Shown here: in pieces, positions 35,188-46,412 of the stretch
Numbering within the stretch: position 1 is the first letter of the stretch
Layout of the letters: each line of letters starts with the position of its first letter
Origin: Xanthoparmelia taractica
Lineage: Eukaryota > Ascomycota > Lecanoromycetes > Lecanorales > Parmeliaceae
Assembly (NCBI GenBank): GCA_033085395.1
Contig: MU853185.1
Coordinates: forward strand, 1-64,000
DNA: 64,000 nt
Direction: 5' to 3'
Notes under the pieces: generated by a model
Databases searched by the model: none
Seen by the model: the letters and a program-made list of their open reading frames with translations, nothing else
What the model was told of the DNA's origin: nothing
Position numbers and translations under genes: made by a program

Positions 35188-36609
35188 TCAGTCAAACACG
35201 ACCTTCTTCCCCTGAAACGGCACGGCCGTCTTCTGCTCTTTAACCTTCCTCGCAGCCTCCCACGACGGATGCAAAGGCCCTTCAGCAGCCGTCTTCGGCT
35301 TTGCTTTCCTAGCAACGACCGGATCGCTATTCGCACCCGTCCTCTTAGCAAACCTCCCACCACCTCCTCCCCTCGCAGCATCTCTCCCCCTCCCTCTTCC
35401 CCTCTTCCCCCCCTCTCTCCCATCCACCACCCCATGCGCACCCTTCCTAGCATCCCACCCTTGATCCCTATCCCGCGCCGTCCCTTTCCGCACATGGTTT
35501 GCATTCCTCCCGAATTTCTTCTCCCACAGCGCGCGTCGTGCTTGCTGACCCATTCTGTTTTTGCGGGATTGGATTTTGGCTGCGGCGTTGTTGTTGTCGG
35601 AGAAGGAGGGGGGGGGGGCGGAGGAGGAGTCGCTGCCGGACCAGTAGCCGCTGAAGGAGAGGGAGGGGAGGAAGGTTGTTGTGTTTAATGGGGGGTTGAT
35701 GCGTTTGGGCTTGGATTTGGGGATGTCGGAGGTTTGTTCTGGAGAGGCGTCTGGTTCTTTTGGATCGTCTGACTCGTCTGTGATGCTCATGTTGTTTAAT
35801 TCGTCTCGATCGTGGTTTTGGCCTTCAGCATCTTCTTCGATTGATTCCTCGTCTGATGATGCAGCAAGTCGTGGAGTGTATATTCTGTAGTCGACACCTT
35901 CATCGTTATCATCATCATCATCCTGGACAACATGGTCTTCTCGGTTTTCCGGGCTCTCAGAAGCGGAAAGCCCACACCACTCGTCTTCATCTTGCGCTCT
36001 GGTTTTTGACGCTGCTGATCCTTCACTCTTTGGAACCTTAGGCCTATTGGCATCATCAGCTTGATTACCATTAGCGTAATCCTTGGCCCTCAGTCGTTTC
36101 TTGCTACCAGGCTTCAGCTCTTCAATACCGAGCGCTGCTCGCATACCGTTCAGCGCCTCGGCCATAGCAGCCTGCACAGGACCCGACTTGAACAACCGCG
36201 CCTGCACATTGGCACTAGCCACTTGTTGCGGTTTCTTCAAAGCGTCAATCGTAGCTTGCACATGGTGTGGGAGCGCAGGCGCAGAGGCTACCGCTTTGAT
36301 CTTCAGCAACGACTTGTAAAGATGTATCTCCGCCGTCGAAGCCAAATCCAAGCTCTTCAAAGCAGTCACCTCGGCTTCCAAGCGTGCTGTGTCTGTGGTG
36401 GCATTGCTGTCTGCTTTGGCGGTCTTCTGCCGGCGTCCCAGCTTCTGACGCTCGAATCCGCGGGCTACTTTTAGGGAGCGGAAGAGGGACTTTTTGCTTC
36501 GGTCGAGCACGCCGTTGACTTGCAGTTTCTGTAGGCGGAGCGCGCGTGCTGGTGTGGCATTGAGAGTACCTTCGGAGCTGCTGATCTCATCGTGTTTGCG
36601 TTTTGGCAT
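35188..36609 (-). CDS. BUD22: Bud22-like ribosome biogenesis protein
   Basis: A single exon of 473 residues, starting MPKRKHDEIS. The N-terminal third is a helical, Lys/Arg/Leu-rich region (LKSLDLASTAEIHLYKSLLK), and the middle is strongly acidic and Ser-rich. The C-terminus ends in the conserved LHPSWEAARKVKEQ followed by FQGKKVVFD, characteristic of the BUD22 domain family (SRFBP1 in animals). The segment before it is Gly/Arg-rich (GKRGRGRGRDAARGGGG). Yeast Bud22 is a nucleolar factor for early 18S rRNA processing in the small-subunit pathway. The stop is 92 bp from the MTAP stop, so the 3' UTRs probably overlap. It shares a short divergent promoter with the membrane protein gene. Confidence 0.9.
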   Translation of the reverse strand: MPKRKHDEISSSEGTLNATPARALRLQKLQVNGVLDRSKKSLFRSLKVARGFERQKLGRRQKTAKADSNATTDTARLEAEVTALKSLDLASTAEIHLYKSLLKIKAVASAPALPHHVQATIDALKKPQQVASANVQARLFKSGPVQAAMAEALNGMRAALGIEELKPGSKKRLRAKDYANGNQADDANRPKVPKSEGSAASKTRAQDEDEWCGLSASESPENREDHVVQDDDDDNDEGVDYRIYTPRLAASSDEESIEEDAEGQNHDRDELNNMSITDESDDPKEPDASPEQTSDIPKSKPKRINPPLNTTTFLPSLSFSGYWSGSDSSSAPPPSFSDNNNAAAKIQSRKNRMGQQARRALWEKKFGRNANHVRKGTARDRDQGWDARKGAHGVVDGREGGKRGRGRGRDAARGGGGGRFAKRTGANSDPVVARKAKPKTAAEGPLHPSWEAARKVKEQKTAVPFQGKKVVFD

Positions 36610-36837
36610 TGTTGAGACAAGAGTGGAAAGCTGAAGTAACGTCGCATCTTGTATCCGAGGTTCGCAGCTTCAGCCCTATGAGGACATGGATGTTTGGTGG
36701 CATTGCTCCAGAAAACGTCTTGCTCATCTTAGTCTCGCTGTATGCATTGTGTATGCATACTATGTAATAAGACTCTGGCAGTCGAGCGTTGATTTTTGGA
36801 GTCCAGTTTGCTTGTTCTTTCATGCGCCTAAGCAATC
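36610..36837. promoter_or_regulatory. Divergent promoter, BUD22 / membrane protein
   Basis: Only 228 bp separate the two start codons, so both 5' leaders and promoters are compressed here. No specific element is identified. Confidence 0.45.
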
Positions 36838-38037
36838 ATGTCTTCTCTCATTAATTCAACAAAGGTTGCCCTAGCATGCCTCTCCGCAGCTGCCTATTAT
36901 GCAACTTGGTATATTCTTATCAATAATGGCACTACTGATTACATGGCTCACATTCGGTATGTTGGCCCTCGACTACTGCCAGGGACAAAAGAGCCATTAA
37001 GGACTGTATATACCGGTGTTTCTACGATTGATTACCAACTAACTGTGCTGGCGCTTTTCTTCTGGGAGAACGTCAACGGATCTAACCCGACCGGCTCACT
37101 GTTCTGCCTTCATTTCGCTACGCAGGTTGCTTGTGGATGGGGTTTGCTTATGATTGAGGGTTTGAGAAATGGAAATCGATGGACTGTTATATCCTAGTAG
37201 GTATATCGGAATTTGTGGATCACGGCCATGCTGATGCAAAGAAGCATAGGGATATGGGGCGTCTTTGTGCAGAACGCCACGTACGCTTTCGTTATGCCTA
37301 TTTGGTGCATCATCTATCTGTCGACATCGCGTATGGTCTCTTCGAGACGTGTATCTGACTTTCTGGTCGATGTGCCGAATCTTGTAGGGATCGCTGTCTC
37401 GATAAGCTTAGGCTATGTCCTGCCGAGCATTCTGATGTCGTTGCCTGCTCCTTCGATCATCGATCACGATCTCAAGCAGTGGTTTATGACTTTCTGGCAA
37501 TTCTTTCCTGTTTGGGTCTCTGTCGTGCAGGGAGTCGTACCGTATCTGCTGCCAAGACTCGGAGAAGCAAGTGGAGCGCCTAAAATCCGTATGCTGAGGT
37601 CGATGAGAATATTGTATGCGGGACTTCTCGTCACCGCAGGAATCGGTCAAGTCTCTACCATGACCTTGTTAGCAACGTCGAAGTTCTTCCCGGGCCTCTT
37701 TGCTCCTGAGTTCGTCGGCGTGTTTAGTCCTTTTGCTGTCTTCGTCCCAGCAGCAATATCCCCGTCTACCAAGATGCCATCAATAGGAGCCGGAGCGTTG
37801 CTCTTGCTTCAGTATGACCAGATCATCGGATCGACGTCTATGGCCCTGTGGAGCACAGTGCTTTTAATCAATACGTTCAGGAATGGAGCGACTCACCAAA
37901 GTATAGCGTTGATATTTGTTGGAGGCGTTGTACTGATGGCTTTGACGGGTCCATTGGGCTATGCAACCGCCTGTATTTGGGCGAGGGATGAGCTGATCGT
38001 TGCTGACGCTGGAGCTGATGGTAAGAAAGTGCAGTGA
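36838..38037 (+). CDS. Polytopic membrane protein of unknown function
   Basis: Two exons, 36838-37196 and 37245-38037, give 383 residues. The sequence between carries two in-frame TAG codons. A 48-bp intron (GTAGGT..GCAAAGAAG, branch-like GCTGATG) removes them and joins TVISY to IGIWGVF. Because 48 is a multiple of three the frame is the same on both sides, so an in-frame nonsense mutation is the alternative. About eight to ten hydrophobic segments are visible, with few charged residues between them. The motif FFWENVNGSNP followed later by IEGLRNGNRW recalls membrane proteins found in many Pezizomycotina, sometimes in secondary-metabolite clusters. No biosynthetic genes are adjacent here, so I infer no pathway. 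Confidence 0.75.
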
Positions 38038-38241
38038 TAGCTCTCCGCGTAAGACATGAGCAATAATTCATGATGAAACGATTTTAAGCGGTGGTCTATA
38101 CAAGTAAATGCCTTTCTCGAGCATACTCTATCAGTTTCGGAGTAACAGTGCTTGATAGCACATCTATATACAAAACCTGTTTTGATAGCCTCCACCTCGA
38201 AAGCGGGCGGCCATAGTGCGAATGGAAGTCGTGCTTTGGTA

Positions 38242-39341
38242 TCATTTCTTCGGCTCTTCCTTCTTGTCCTCCGGTTTTGGAGTCGGTAACTGAAACTGTC
38301 AAGGGTGTCAGCGAACAATGCAGTCGGAATGCAGAGTGAATGAAGCTTTGCTACTGATGTACCTCCTCTGGCTTTCTGTCTTTGCCTGGGCCAACTTGCT
38401 AGAAGTTCAGTTAGCGGCGGCTCCGGTCTTTTACGTGCCAACGTTATGCTTACCTCCCAGGCTTTTGAGTGTTAGCATGGAAAATACAAAGGATTGGCAT
38501 GGAATTCTTACCTGCCGTTCCTCCCTCAAAGTTCCGGAATGCTTGCGTCAATTCCAATGGCTCCACCACAATCCTCTTCTTCTCCTCATCATATCGAATC
38601 TCTGTATAACCCGTCAATGGGAAGTCCTTCCTCAGTGGATGCCCCTCAAATCCGTAGTCCGTCATTATTCTTCGTAAATCTGGATGTCCGACAAAGAATA
38701 CCCCAAACAGATCATAGACCTCCCTCTCATACCAACTGGCTCCATCGTAAAGTGATGTAATACTCGGTACCGGCGTAGCTTCATCCGCGTATGTCTTGAC
38801 CCTTATTCTGGAGTTGTGCCTTACACTGAGGAGGTTATAGACGACTTCAAATCTATTACTCCGCGTGGGGTAGTCCACAGCTGTAATGTCCGCCACCATT
38901 GTGTACTCAGCAGCTGTATGGTATTTGAGGAAGGATATGACTGGAATGACGCCGGAGGGCGGAATATAGATGGTGAGCTCATCTTTCCACACTGAAAATT
39001 GCTGGATGTATTTTGGCAGGCATGAAAGGAGGTATTGGCCATAGGTGTGGAGGCTGGCGGACTTCTCCTGGAATTTGTCGGCCGGGTTCACAACTGGCGC
39101 ATATAGCTTCCCCCCCGCTGAAAAATTGTATCAGCATGGCTTCAACAGCAGGCCACGGTACCTAGCACTTACGAGGCCGCTGAGCATGGCGTAGATTTGG
39201 TAGCTCATCTTGATTGGCTACCTCTTTAGCTTTGTGGGCGGTACATGTGAATTGACGGGTCTTGGATAATCGCGGGGATTGCTTAGCAACCAATTGAGCA
39301 ATACTCTTGATGGGTGTAGCAGCACTCAGTCTTACGGCCAT
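38242..39341 (-). CDS. nuo-30.4: NADH:ubiquinone oxidoreductase 30 kDa subunit (NDUFS3/NuoC)
   Basis: Five exons on the - strand: 39341-39173, 39117-38512, 38461-38454, 38398-38363 and 38295-38242, giving 290 residues. The first ~40 residues are basic and hydroxylated, fitting a mitochondrial presequence. The hallmark of the 30 kDa complex I family, EREVYDLFGVFFVGHPDLRR followed by TDYGFEGHPLRKDFPL, lies at about 187-225. Exon 3 is only 8 nt (CCTGGGAG). With flanking exons it encodes AWE before QVGPGKDRKPEE, and skipping it breaks both frame and the family match. The C-terminal FQLPTPKPEDKKEEPKK tail is typical of fungal homologues. The subunit belongs to the matrix arm of complex I, whose Fe-S assembly factor Ind1 is encoded at 20215-21221. 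It is divergent from NOT4. Confidence 0.95.
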
Positions 39342-39635
39342 GGTTGACAGCCGTTAATGGGTTGAGACAGGCCTGCAAATCGAGATGGTGATGCGATCCT
39401 CATGCCGCTGACCTAATTGGGATTAGCGTCCGGAACTAGCACCGGTATGCTGAAGTTGCAACCTCGACTTTGCTTCAAGTTTACTACTGCTTCAAATATC
39501 CACTCCCTTCATTGTTTACAGTACGGTGCTTAGGAGTCTTCGATATCCCTTTAATGACATCTTCTTACCCGTACACTTCCTTAATACCTCTTCCCCCCTC
39601 TCGCTCATTGCGCGCCCCTTTGCCACGCTTCCACA
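39342..39635. promoter_or_regulatory. Divergent promoter, complex I subunit / NOT4
   Basis: 294 bp between opposing start codons. The NOT4-proximal part is rich in TCTTCTT and CCCCTCTC pyrimidine tracts. No TATA box is certain. Confidence 0.45.
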
Positions 39636-42600
39636 ATGGCAGGCCGTGTTCAACAAGACGCCTTTATAGATGACTCTGACGAGTCATGGTCAGTCATACA
39701 TATCTTTCTTGGTTCACCGAGCTTGAGGACATACAACTGATTGTTCAACACCTAGTCCTCTGTGTGTGGAGGAGTTTGACCTCTCGGATAAAAATTTCAG
39801 ACCGTGCCCATGCGGCTATCAAGTAAGTGGTAGTGCTTCCTTCTTAGTTATCAGCCCATCGCAAGAATGGAGATACATATCGAGATCATGATACTGAGTG
39901 CCTTTCCCTATTCAGGTATGCCAATTCTGCTATAACAACATCAAGAACCACATGAATGGCCTGTGCCCCGCATGTCGGAGACCTTATGATGACCAAAGTA
40001 TCGAGTGGAAGATCGTCAGTCCTGAAGAGTAGGCTTACTGGTATCTCTTACGACGGTTCATTATCTGACCAGCTATACTCCAGGCAAAAGGCCGATATTG
40101 CGTTACAAGCAAGGAAGAAAGCTATGGCACGGAAGAAAGAAAGCGAACAGAGACAAGTGGAAACGCTCAATCGAAAGAACCTTGCGGGCATACGAGTGGT
40201 ACAGAAAAACCTTGTATACGTCGTCGGTCTCAGCCAGAAAAGCAGCGAGGAAGAGTTCCTACGGACGCTGAGAGGCCCTCAATACTTTGGGCAATACGGC
40301 AAGATCACAAAAATAGTCGTCAGCAAAGCAAAGGAGGGGCAGAACAACGCCAACAATAGTAATTCGATTGGCGTGTATGTTACTTTTGAAAGTAGAGAGG
40401 ATGCTGCGAGGTGTATTGCTGCAGTGGACGGCTCACAGAATGCGGAACGAACTCTAAGGTGAGCGATTACTCAGATTACTCGCGGCAGCAACTTCAAAAC
40501 TAACTTGATCTCAGAGCTCAGTACGGCACGACCAAATACTGCTCTGCCTTCCTACGCAATGAGACTTGCGGCAATCGAAATTGCACGTTCCTACACGAGA
40601 CAGGGGAAGACAACGATAGTTTCAGCAGAGCAGACCTCTCGTCCATGAATGCTCTATCTACACAGCGACCAGCTCAGCAGGCCTCATCATCTAGAAATAA
40701 TCAACAGCCAACACAGCCACAGCCTCCACCTCAGCAAGCTTCACAGGGCATCTCCGCAGCGCCACAAGCGGTGGCTCGCGACGAAGCTATGAGCCGAAGC
40801 GATAGTGGCGACGGATCTGCGCTTCCTTCATCGGCGAGCTGGGCTGCGAAGAATGCACAGAATGAGAGTACAAAATCAAGCAAGGCCGCGAGTGTGGCAG
40901 CTTCCAGTCCAGTAATTACAAATCCAAGCGTCCCCGTACAGTCTACAGAGACACGACAAGTCCCGTCCGAGCCTCCGCCTCCTGATCCCACTCAAAATAC
41001 CCAACCTCAGACGAAGACGGTGCGGCCAGCTCCTCCTCGGCCGGCTCACCCGCTAGAGCCTGCGATGAAGACCTTCACGACTGCTTCATATAAATTCGTT
41101 TTTGACCGGTCACTTTACTCGGAGGATGAACTCAAGGAGATAGATGCTTATCCACCTTTAATCGATGATTATGGAGGACTCGTGCGCTATCGGATAGCAA
41201 AAGAACAAGAGCAGGAACGTCAAAAACAAGAAGAGGAGCGAAACGTGATAGGCGCCCTGTCTGCCACAGAAGACGAAGAGGCTCCAGCAAGTGGAAGCTT
41301 ACAACTAGGAGGGGAGCCGGAGACTCAAGACGATACGAATGACACCTCTGGACGTATCACTGCTCAACAACGAAGTGCCATACAGCCCCCCTTCGGTTCT
41401 CTAAGCAACATGCCTTTCGGAGGGACCAACTTTCCAGCCAACAACGCAGCCAATCTTACTCGAACTCTAACTCCTCAACAGCAACATCAGCTTTCTTTAT
41501 TGCGCTCTCAAAGTCGCAACCAGGAGAGCCCTGTCAACAACAGCCAGTTCCAAGGGGGGTATACCGGGAACACCAGTCTACACCATCATCAACAATCCAA
41601 CCCTTTTCAAATGCAGAATCAAGCTTTCAATACTGCACAAGGGCATGGCAGACAAGCTTCTCGTTATACATTTGCAAATGATTCCGCATCAGCCTCCACA
41701 GCCGTGAAGCCAGCGGCAAATCCCCAACTGATGGCCCAACAAGCTGCCATGATGCCCGGAAACCAGAACAAGCATTTTCAGAACCAGCAACTTCAATCAA
41801 ACATTCACAACAATCATTTCTATAGCGGTGTTCAGGGCCCACCTCCAGGCCTCAAATCCAGCGGCACACCACCCATCAGCGGAGGCGGAATGTTTGGTCA
41901 AGGTCATGGTTTTGCTAGTGCCATGGGTGGCAGCGCTGGTTTCGGCGGCAATGTTGGGGGAAAGAACACCAACGACGATCTCATGCGTGAACTACTGAGG
42001 ACTCGGAACGGAAGTATCAATGGACAAGGGTCTGATATTGGAAAGCGTGAGTTCAAAGTTCCTTTTACTCAGCAGTCTATGACCTCCGATGCCCCTGCCT
42101 CAAGCCTTCTCAGCTCGCTGTACGGGTCGCAAGTTGGTAGCCATTATGGTTATCAAGACCATCACCTCCAAAAGCAGAAGAAGAAGGGGAAGAAGCACAG
42201 ACATGCTAACACTTCCTCCTCTGGGGGAGGTGGTATAGTTGATCTTGCGGACCCGAGTATCTTACAAGCTAGAATGCACCACGGTGCTGCAGGGCAGGGG
42301 CAATTTGGCGCCCAAGGTCAAGGTGGGTACAATGCGAACAGCATGCTATATGGAGGAGGCTACGGCGGCAGGTGGCAGCTGTGATCGAGGCCCTCCATTT
42401 CGACACGAGGTTTTACCCCGGATGATTTATTAGTTGATGATGGCGCAATTCTCTTTTCATGGTCATTTAGCGAGCATGGGCCCAAAGATAAAAAAGGGGA
42501 AATATGGCGTCTTCGAGAGTCTCATCCAAGCGCTGGCATGATCTGGGAGGGCATCTACCAGCAACAATATCCTTTCCCTTCAAAGCATCACAGCAGGGCT

Positions 42601-44846
42601 GTGGTTGGTTACACGATACCACTACACCGTCGTTCTCATCGTGGCCAGCGTCATGTATGTAAGCATCCCTTCCTTGACCTGATCTCAGGCAGGAAAATAT
42701 CAGTCTATTTTCTTACACAATCTTTACCACTTAGAATCTTGCTTTTTTGAATGCCATGATGAGACCGACGGTCGCAGCTCGTGTGAACAAAGTTATGATT
42801 TGTCAAAAAGTACATAGAGTGCGACTCAGTAGGCGCATGGGCCCATGCTCGTTTTGTCAAAGGGACTTTGTCTTTTGAACCTGTCGTTAACCATCATTCA
42901 CCCATCGATTGATAGATTATGTGCTGACTGTTGTTTGTCCAGACTCGTTCGGTTTTCCATATCGCCAGGGCTCAATTCAACCAATCAATCGTCCGGTCAA
43001 CAACGCTTCGTTTGGTGCACCTATAGCAACTTCTTCGTCCAGTAAGCCTACACTTAGAGTTACTCCAACCCAGACGCCGGTCAATCCAGGGCTATCACTG
43101 CCTCAAGACTTCCCACCTTTGGTTGCTCCTCAGCCTCCACCTCCTGCACCTCCTCGCCTTCAACGCAAAGTCACGACCAGTGCGGCTATTAAACCAGTTG
43201 TCCCTGTCCTTCCCACTTCATCCTCTAAAACTACTTCTATACAGAAAGACATGCAGCAAAGCGAGCAGGTGACCAATACCGAGCCCGCTACGTATTCGCT
43301 GCCCGAAGCTAGCGTGAAGTCCAAGCCAAAGCCAGGTGCAGCATCCTCAAGTATGTCTGAGGCAAGAAACGCATCGAAATCAAGTGAGCCTTCGGCTCCC
43401 AATTCTTCTAAGCCCGTAGATAAGAAATCGCGGCCTAGCAAGCTCGATATCACAGCTGTCAGTAATGCAACACAGAAGGAACACGACTCGGCAGACACTG
43501 CAGGAGCAACAAGCGGTCCATTGCCGTCTCATCCTCAATCTCCTGCTACGGCGGTGTCACAAGAACTTGGTTCATCTGCGACTCGCCCAAATCAAGTGCG
43601 AGCAAACCGACTCATTCCACTGCCAAAGGCCGAGACACTTCCATCTTCATCTGCACTAGCTCCTATGATCACGAGCAAGCAAGCATCGCGACGGCCCAGT
43701 GTTACTTCTGTCGACCGCCCTGGCACACCGGCGAGTGATAAGGCTTGGGACGACATGTCCTTTGCGTCTGCTACACTGTCTCGGGCAAATTCACCTCCTC
43801 TAAGTAAGGTCGGATCAGCACCGGTGAGGCAATTCACAAAGAGTCAGCAAAAGAAAGAGAGACAAGCACGTGCGAAGCAGGCGGAAGAAGCTTCGAAGGT
43901 CGAGGAGCATCCTGCCAAGGTTGTGGAGCCAATGCAAGCACCTATTATAGGAAGAAAGAAGAAGGCAAAGAAAGAAAAGACGCAAGGCACTGCTGATTCT
44001 ACGCCTACCGCCACACGGCCGACATCTCCTGTGCCCAAGGAGGAGGAATTAGCGGAAGACAGAACAGAGCCGGTCACGCCAGTTAAAGAGGGGAAGAAGG
44101 CAGCCTCCAAGGTTGCAGCTGACATCAAAGAACCAGACACGCCGTCAAGTCCCGCAACTCCGGCTTCAAATGATCAGCAAAAGTCTTCACTCTCAGCTGC
44201 GTCCATCTTTGCCAGTTTACTGAAGTCTGGCGAGCTCAGTCCCAGCGTGTCCGAGCTTTTCAAGAGTTTCCCCGGACTCAATCATCGTTTCGAAGGCCTT
44301 GAGCTGGATCTCGCTGTCGCAGATGATTCGATGGTTTCGGACAGCCAGATGCACTCTTTGGACCAAGGCGAGGCCATCACTATCCAAAAAAGCCCGACCA
44401 ACCATGTGGTCGTGCTCCCGGACCGCAGCGCCCTGCGTGGCTTGACCGCCGCCCAAGCAGCGCGCTATCTCGAACTGAGAAAGCAAGCCTTGGCGAACGG
44501 TGACGTACCGTCCAACCAAGCTCTCGCCGGTCTCGTCCCCGTCCTCCCGCAAGTCAGTCTGCCCGTTGCACGATTCACATCGCGCACTTCTTCAGAAGAC
44601 CAGAAGCTGCCCAACCACTTTGCCACTCCCACGCCAGGGTCTACATCGCTTTCTGCACATATGCAGAGGTTTGGTGCTATGGACGGACATGGAGAGGAGG
44701 ATTTCCCCAAGCGAACGGCAACCATGAGCGTTGAAGCTGCCGAGCAGGCTCTGGCAGTCACTCGGAAGGAGACGGAGATTCTGGAGAAGAAGCTGAATGC
44801 ATTGATGAAGAAGAATAGGAGGCTGTTGTTTGGCAATGCCCACTAG
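39636..44846 (+). CDS. NOT4: CCR4-NOT E3 ubiquitin ligase subunit Not4
   Basis: The model has six exons, 39636-39688, 39756-39822, 39916-40028, 40084-40458, 40515-42322 and 42943-44846, about 1439 residues. Residues 18-62 form the C4C4 RING of Not4 (CPLCVEEFDLSDKNFRPCPC, then CQFC and CPAC). An RRM follows at about 115-203, then a CCCH zinc finger (C-x8-C-x4-C-x3-H) at about 212-230, then a long Gln/Asn/Ser/Pro-rich, probably disordered tail. Not4 ubiquitinates ribosomal and translational targets and works in mRNA decay. Exons 1-5 are firm. The last join is less certain: a 620-bp intron (CAAG|GTGGGT..GTCCAG) keeps frame and attaches the 634-codon frame that has no good ATG of its own. Otherwise the protein stops at 42384 and the downstream frame would be a separate gene. 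Confidence 0.85.
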
Positions 44847-46412
44847 TAGGAGCCACGCACATTGTTTGCCAGAGACGGCCCTGGTTTTGCAGGGAACACT
44901 TATGCCTGTATGGCATTTCTACACGAAGCTTGTGTGAAGAGAGGGAAACAGAAATGGGACAGCATAGCGCTCGCTGTACAGCCGTTCCATGTGGACGGAA
45001 AACAAAAGCGAAAATCTCGATTACATTTTCCTTTTTTTTTTCTTGAGACGATGATATGTTTGGTATCAATCAGCATTGGTACGCTGATGACCTGCCTACC
45101 TACCTAGGTAGGAAGGAAGGACCTTCGCCGCACCGAGCTACAAAGAGCTTGGATCCTCGGTCGCTGTGGAGCTTCCCTTCTTCTTTTCTTTTTCTCTTTT
45201 CTGTGGGGGGAATGAGACAGAATTCAAAAAAAGCAGGGGGAGAGTTATTTTTCTTGTGATGGCTGGGTACGACTTACATCCGATAGGCCATGATGGATCG
45301 ATAGAGAGAGAGAAAGAGAGAGGCAGAGATCGATAGGAACTTCACGGTTCTTACTCGACGTACAAAGCGCTTGTGTCGTCGGTTGGTTGGTCGGTCGGTC
45401 GCTGAATGAGAGAGAGCCCTACTTACCTCAGGAAGGGAAGGTGTGGGCTCTTTTTCATGTGTGTGTGTGTATTTCTAGTCTACGTACTTTAGTCGAGCGG
45501 TTTTTTAAAGTAGCGGGTCGCTTGTGTCAGAAATGAAATGGTCAGCCATGGTTATCTTGTTGAAAAGTGTTTTTAGTCTATCCTACTCTACCCTACCTAA
45601 CTACTGACTCGCACCGCTTGATATGCCTTCTGTACGATAGTAGCCCCTCCCCGTTTCCCCAGCAGAGAGAAGCCATCTTATTTTAACAACTTCTCTTGTC
45701 CAGTCCAACCGTCCTTTCCAGTGAAAGTCTTTAGTCTCTCCAGACTACCTATTCTTGCCTGCTACTCCATTCCTTTTCTTACTTTTTTTTCGTTTTGGGT
45801 GCGCCGAGAGGGGATTTGCGCGGGTTTTGTAACCAAGGTAGTGGAGTTTTGGTGATGAGGAGAAGGGTGGAAGGATTGGGGTTTTGGGGGAGGAGGAAAG
45901 GGGGGAGGAAATGGGGGCGGGAAGAGGGGCGGAGTATTGGTAATGCGAGCAGAGTATAGCACAGCTTGTGAGTGAGGAATGGGTGGGTGGGTGCATGGGT
46001 GCATGGATGGGACGATGGGATGGGTGGATGGGATGATTGGATCCAATGCAATGCAATGCAGAACAATAAGATGGACCAAGGCTTGTAAGGAGGAAAGCTG
46101 TGGTACTCAAGAGATTTCGCATGATATCCATGTATTGCATGCCCACTCCAGGGAGCATTGCCACAAGCGTCTCATTTATCTCTCTCTACCTAATCACGAG
46201 AATGGAAACGCAAGCTGTATTATAGATCATTGCAAGTGCATGCTATAGAAAAGGAAATGAACCGATTGTGTCACCGAGCTCGTGTTCAACAACCTTTTCA
46301 GTAGATTCTCGTTAGGATCCCCAACCCACCAAAGACGGTCGATGCATGCATTAAAAGTCCCACACCAGCGAATCTCATTAGCGCTTGGCTTCAACAGCCG
46401 CCTCTTCTATTG
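44847..46412. other. 1.6-kb gap with simple repeats
   Basis: It probably holds the NOT4 3' UTR and the 3' end of the convergent F-box-like gene. It contains a CCTACCTACCTAGGTAGG inverted repeat near 45094-45111, a GA-rich stretch at about 45301-45330, GGTTGGTTGGTCGGTCGGTC near 45382, a GT run near 45461, and a GGGTGGGTGCAT/GGATGG-type minisatellite at about 45978-46040 followed by CAATG repeats. Proline-rich frames antisense to the minisatellite are low-complexity and rejected as genes. Confidence 0.5.

Noticed and set aside
45745..46164. Overlapping Pro/His/Ser-rich frames on the - strand
   Set aside because: All three frames of the same minisatellite are open, which is a property of the repeat and not of a gene.
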